Positions 61,050 through 64,000 of a stretch of DNA of 64,000 nt are shown one piece after another. The notes under the pieces are model-generated. The model worked only from the letters and a program-made list of their open reading frames with translations, made no database searches and had not been told where the DNA came from. This DNA is from an uncultured Verrucomicrobiae bacterium (GTDB lineage: Bacteria; Verrucomicrobiota; Verrucomicrobiia; Limisphaerales; UBA1096). Position numbers and translations under genes: made by a program. The DNA is taken from assembly GCA_937770485.1 (NCBI GenBank), contig CALJHX010000003.1, positions 124,415-188,414 of the forward strand, in the 5' to 3' direction. Position 1 is the first letter of the stretch. The number at the start of each line of letters is the position of its first letter.

Positions 61050-62079
61050 TTACTGATTCTTCTTTTTCAGCTCGGCTTCCTGTTCCTTTGTCAGGATTTC
61101 CGGCTTGGCACCTTGTTTGAGCTCGGCCTGTGAAGGAATGCGGACGATATTGCTTGTCACAGGCTTCTTGGCAGCGACCTTGGCTTGTTCCACAGAGATC
61201 AGTTCAATCTCAAAGCGCAGGGTGGAGTAGGGCGGTATCTTGGGGCGTTTACCGCCCGGGCCGTAGGCCAGTTCCTGAGGGACAACGATCTCCCACTTGC
61301 CGCCCGGCTTCATCATCGTCAGTGCCTCGGTCCAGCCGGGAATGACCCGGGTTACCCCGAACGTACTGGTCTCGTTGCGCGAGTGGGAACTGTCGAACTC
61401 GTTGCCGTCGATGGTCCAGCCCCGATAGTGCACTTCTGCCTTGTCGCTTTTTGTGGGCGACGAGCCCTTACCCGCTTTGATGACTCGGTATTGCAATCCG
61501 CTGGGCGTTATCTTGACGCCGGGTTTCTTCCGGTTTGCGGCGAGATAATCGATGCTTGCTTTTTTGGTGATGTCCGCCTCGGCCGTACGCTTGGTCTGTT
61601 CCCGCTGCTGATAATCTTTCCACACATCATCGAGGATTTTTTTTGATTCCTCCTTGGTCATCAATTCGTCCTTCGATAGGTAAGCCGTCTTGACGCCTTC
61701 GGCAAACTGGCCGAAATCAATTTCGATTTTCTTGCCACCGAAATCTCCGCCAATCTGCAGACCAACGGCGTAGCTGAAGCGCTCTTTTTTTGTCGCCGGA
61801 TTACCAGTAGCTTGATCGTTCGTTGCCTTGGGATCGCGGGGGTTGCGGCAACTGGCGCGGGGTGTCTGCCGCCTTTGCCTTGATTTCGGATTGCAGGCTG
61901 GCCAACTCCGCCCGGCTCTTGGCGCCCTCTGCCTTGAGGGTCTCGTTTTCTTTCTTCAATGCATCGAGTTGTCCTGTGTCGGCACTCTGCGTTATTTCTG
62001 TTTTTCCGTTATCACAGCCAGTCGTCATGAGCATTGCTGCAACGAGCGCGGTAATTATTGTTTTTGTCTGTTTTTTCAT
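61050..62079 (-). CDS. FKBP-type peptidyl-prolyl isomerase lipoprotein, one frameshift
   Basis: The first frame from 62079 has a lipoprotein signal (MKKQTKTIITALVAAMLMTTGC) and a coil (LDALKKENETLKAEGAKSRA). It runs into a stop at 61801. From about 61860 the real path continues one base over: NPRDPKATNDQATGNPATKK, then ERFSYAVGLQIGGDFGGKKI (FKBP N-terminal dimerisation domain), then ITPSGLQYRVIKAGKGSSPT, FDSSHSRNETSTFGVTRVI and PQELAYGPGGKRPKIPPYST, the FKBP active-site barrel. Joined, it is about 342 residues, like Mip/FkpA. The break is at a CCCCC run, which favours an indel in the read. A downstream start at 61664 would lack the export signal. Confidence 0.83.
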
Positions 62080-62165
62080 GGTTGAAATGTTTGCTTGGCC
62101 AGGCGGCCAATGAGGCTATAGCGGCGCGGAATGTAGGATTTGCAGGTTACCACTGCAAGGCTTTT

Positions 62166-62981
62166 TCACTCTAGGCCAAGCCGCTTGGCCAACTCCTTCG
62201 AGGTTCCCTCGTACGCGGCGGAACCGGCGCTGTAGGGGTCGTAGTAAAGGATCGGCTTGCCGTGGCTCGGCGACTCGGCGACTCGCGTGGCGCGTGGGAT
62301 CACCGTTCGGAAAACCTTGTCCCCGAAATGCTTGCGCACCTCGCTGACAACCAATCGCGAGAGGTTCGTGCGACTGTCGAACATCGTCATGAGCACGCCG
62401 GTCAACTCGAGATTTTTGTTCACCCCCGACGTCCTCAGCTTTTCCATCAAGTCGGTGATAGAGCTGATGCCTTCCAGTGAATAATATTCGCATTGCAGTG
62501 GAATCAGCAGGCCGTGAGCGGCGATCAATACGCTCAGTGTCAGCTTGCCGAGTGACGGCGGGCAGTCGATCAGCACCACGTCAAAGCGAGGCCCGTTGAC
62601 GATCGGTTGCAGCGCTTCCTTCAGCCATGTCAGATGGCGCTCACGGTTCTCGTCTGTCTCGCCGTTGTCGACGTCGAACGACATTCGGGCCAACTCCACC
62701 TCGGCGGCGCACAGGTCGAACTCGCTCGGGATTAGCGATACGCCTGCGTAGTCGGTCTCCTTGATTTTCTCCTCGAGCGTACTCTCACCAAGCAGGACAG
62801 GGTAGAGGCTTTCGTTGGGTGTTTTCTCGAGACCCAGGCCGCTGGTGCAGTTGGCCTGCGCGTCCATGTCGATCAACAACACGCGTTTGCCAAGTGCGCC
62901 AAGGCAGGCCGACAGGTTGACGGCTGTGGTTGTTTTCCCGACCCCTCCCTTTTGATTGGCTATGGCGATGACCCTCGGCAC
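62166..62981 (-). CDS. parA: ParA/Soj chromosome-partition ATPase
   Basis: 271 residues from a GTG at 62981. The deviant Walker A is QKGGVGKTTTAVNLSA at about 10, Walker A' LIDMDAQANCTSG near 36, Walker B VVLIDCPPSLGKLTL near 135, and SRTNLSRLVVSEVRKHF near 205. No N-terminal extension, so it is the chromosomal Soj type. It moves the origin region with ParB at parS; ParB is expected upstream or nearby, but only 269 bases without a gene lie upstream in this window and no parS-like site was seen. Confidence 0.9.
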   Translation of the reverse strand: MPRVIAIANQKGGVGKTTTAVNLSACLGALGKRVLLIDMDAQANCTSGLGLEKTPNESLYPVLLGESTLEEKIKETDYAGVSLIPSEFDLCAAEVELARMSFDVDNGETDENRERHLTWLKEALQPIVNGPRFDVVLIDCPPSLGKLTLSVLIAAHGLLIPLQCEYYSLEGISSITDLMEKLRTSGVNKNLELTGVLMTMFDSRTNLSRLVVSEVRKHFGDKVFRTVIPRATRVAESPSHGKPILYYDPYSAGSAAYEGTSKELAKRLGLE

Positions 62982-63250
62982 TCCACTATTTAAGGGAACG
63001 ACCCTCGTGATATCAAGACATTCAACCCAGTTGATCTTGTCAAAGCTGGTGTTTAATCAATTCTGAATACCCCTTACTCGCGAATGGGCAGGTTACCGAT
63101 AGTGTTCGTATACTCCGCTTGGTCAAGCTTCTGAGAGGGCTTCTTCGGTACGTTTGTTAGCTCAGTCTATGCTCGAGGGTTTTTACTGGTGATAGTAGAG
63201 GTCGTTGTTACATTGCGCATGCCGTAAATGGCCAATTAACGTTTTCACCT

Positions 63251-64000
63251 ATGGATCAAAAGCATTTTACACCGCCGTTGCCTCACGAGGTGCTGCTACA
63301 ACTCAAGCGCTGGAACACGCCAACCATCTACAACGGGTGGGAACAGATCACCCGGCATGACCCGGCCCAGGCCGCGATCAATCCCGAGGTGACGACGGAT
63401 TTCATGCCACAAATGGGCCCGATGGTCGGCTGGGCGGTCACGTTGCAGATCGAACCGAGCCAATCACGGCATAAGGCAGGCGGAGCGCGCCGAGCTGAGG
63501 AATATCGCGAATACATCGCCGGAATCCCGGGGCCCAAGATCGTCGTTGTGCAGGATTTGGACAAACCGGCTACGACCGGTTCCTTCTGGGGCGAGGTCAA
63601 CGCGAATATTCATCGCGCACTCGGATGCGTCGGAACCATCACGGATGGCGCCGTACGGGATGTTGATGAGATGACCAATGCCGGGCTGAAGGCCCTGGCC
63701 AGGCGGTTGTGCGTGGGGCATGCACACGTGGTTCCAGTCAACTGGGGTTGCGAGGTGCAGGTCTTCGGGCAGCACGTTAAGCCTGGCCAGTTGGTCCACG
63801 CCGACAAGCACGGCTTCCTGGCGATACCGACCGGGGAGGAAAAGAGACTGTTGGATGCGGCTGTTTTCATGGATGAAAACGAATGCAATACCGTCATCAA
63901 AACGGCTCGAGGAGCGTCAGGTTTGACTCGAACCGAGTTGCTCAAGCAACTTAATCAATCCGTAGCCGAATTCGGCGAGGCTGCGCGGAATAAATTTGGA
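63251..64000 (+). CDS. RraA-family protein (partial, runs off right edge)
   Basis: An ATG at 63251 opens 250 codons, still open at the edge. The RraA/HMG-aldolase-like core is visible: IVVVQDLDKPATTGSFWGEV at about 95, ALGCVGTITDGAVRDVDEMT with the conserved G and DGxxRD, and VVPVNWGCEVQVFGQHVKPG, DKHGFLAIP. RraA homologues inhibit RNase E in E. coli; others are aldolases for 4-hydroxy-4-methyl-2-oxoglutarate or similar keto acids. The active-site Arg and Asp are present, so an aldolase/decarboxylase is plausible. The N-terminal extension (about 65 residues) is longer than in E. coli RraA. Confidence 0.8.
   Translation, partial: MDQKHFTPPLPHEVLLQLKRWNTPTIYNGWEQITRHDPAQAAINPEVTTDFMPQMGPMVGWAVTLQIEPSQSRHKAGGARRAEEYREYIAGIPGPKIVVVQDLDKPATTGSFWGEVNANIHRALGCVGTITDGAVRDVDEMTNAGLKALARRLCVGHAHVVPVNWGCEVQVFGQHVKPGQLVHADKHGFLAIPTGEEKRLLDAAVFMDENECNTVIKTARGASGLTRTELLKQLNQSVAEFGEAARNKFG

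Larger units (their letters stand above)
291..62192. repeat. Highly iterated palindrome TTGGCCAA (extended GCTTGGCCAAGCG), 37 copies
   Basis: Counted by eye at 291, 2760, 3200, 3329, 5747, 6416, 6692, 17953, 19737, 25993, 26044, 26533, 29267, 32558, 34390, 34516, 36509, 37082, 38142, 38276, 39988, 42940, 43835, 43855, 44033, 44458, 46701, 46793, 48760, 50207, 50366, 53118, 53634, 58742, 60218, 60895 and 62185. One chance copy is expected in 64 kb. Most lie in coding sequence, read as LAK(R), LGQ(A) or AWPS according to frame; several are in gene gaps. Near-matches with TTGGCTAAGC or GTGGCCAAGC also exist. A few copies may have been missed. Confidence 0.85.

Noticed and set aside
1-64000. CRISPR arrays, tRNA and rRNA genes, insertion sequences
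   Set aside because: No regularly spaced repeats, cloverleaf-like or rRNA-like stretches, and no transposase were recognised.

Overview
The window looks like a chromosomal segment from a free-living bacterium of the PVC superphylum, most likely Verrucomicrobiota. The evidence is a dense set of secreted sulfatases, DUF1549/DUF1553 'planctomycete cytochrome' proteins, DUF1501 and DUF1080 proteins, PVC-type beta-propeller dehydrogenase-like proteins, and Tat-exported Gfo/Idh oxidoreductases. A complete MreBCD-PBP2-RodA elongation operon argues against most Planctomycetes, which lack it. No rRNA, tRNA, CRISPR array or insertion sequence was seen.

Layout. 1-2.2 kb: a PVC dehydrogenase-like protein cut by the left edge and a frameshifted nitroreductase. 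2.2-12.8 kb: seven formylglycine-type sulfatases, three on + and four on -, meeting convergently at 6.86 kb. 12.8-24.7 kb: a decayed DUF5009 membrane protein, then on - a DUF1501 / DUF1549-1553 / cytochrome-WD40 operon and a Gfo/Idh oxidoreductase. This is followed by an SGNH hydrolase, a CE15-like glucuronoyl esterase and an EF-hand alpha/beta hydrolase. Together 2-24.7 kb reads as a desulfation, deacylation and oxidation island for sulfated, esterified polysaccharides.

24.7-32.6 kb: mreB-mreC-mreD-mrdA-rodA-rng, tightly packed and closed by a strong intrinsic terminator. 32.6-36.5 kb: a short GspE/PilB ATPase, moaA, a broken coiled-coil membrane protein and a decayed LON-domain gene. 36.5-43.2 kb (-): rpmH-rnpA-yidD-yidC-jag-thrS-serA. 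43.4-51.9 kb (+): miaE, a second DUF1549/1553 protein with its PPC-like partner, hpf, an amidohydrolase and a PfkB-family sugar kinase. 52-64 kb: RapA-type helicase, a subtilase, a DUF6797/propeller protein, a double-DUF1080 protein, an FKBP lipoprotein, parA and an RraA-family protein cut by the right edge.

Two patterns cut across the genes. The 8-bp palindrome TTGGCCAA, usually inside GCTTGGCCAAGCG, was counted by eye 37 times where about one is expected. It resembles a highly iterated palindrome (like cyanobacterial HIP1), and is nearly absent from 6.7-26.0 kb. Second, seven loci are broken by frameshifts, a nonsense codon or deletions. Some, such as serA, look like sequencing errors; others, such as the DUF5009 gene, look like true decay.
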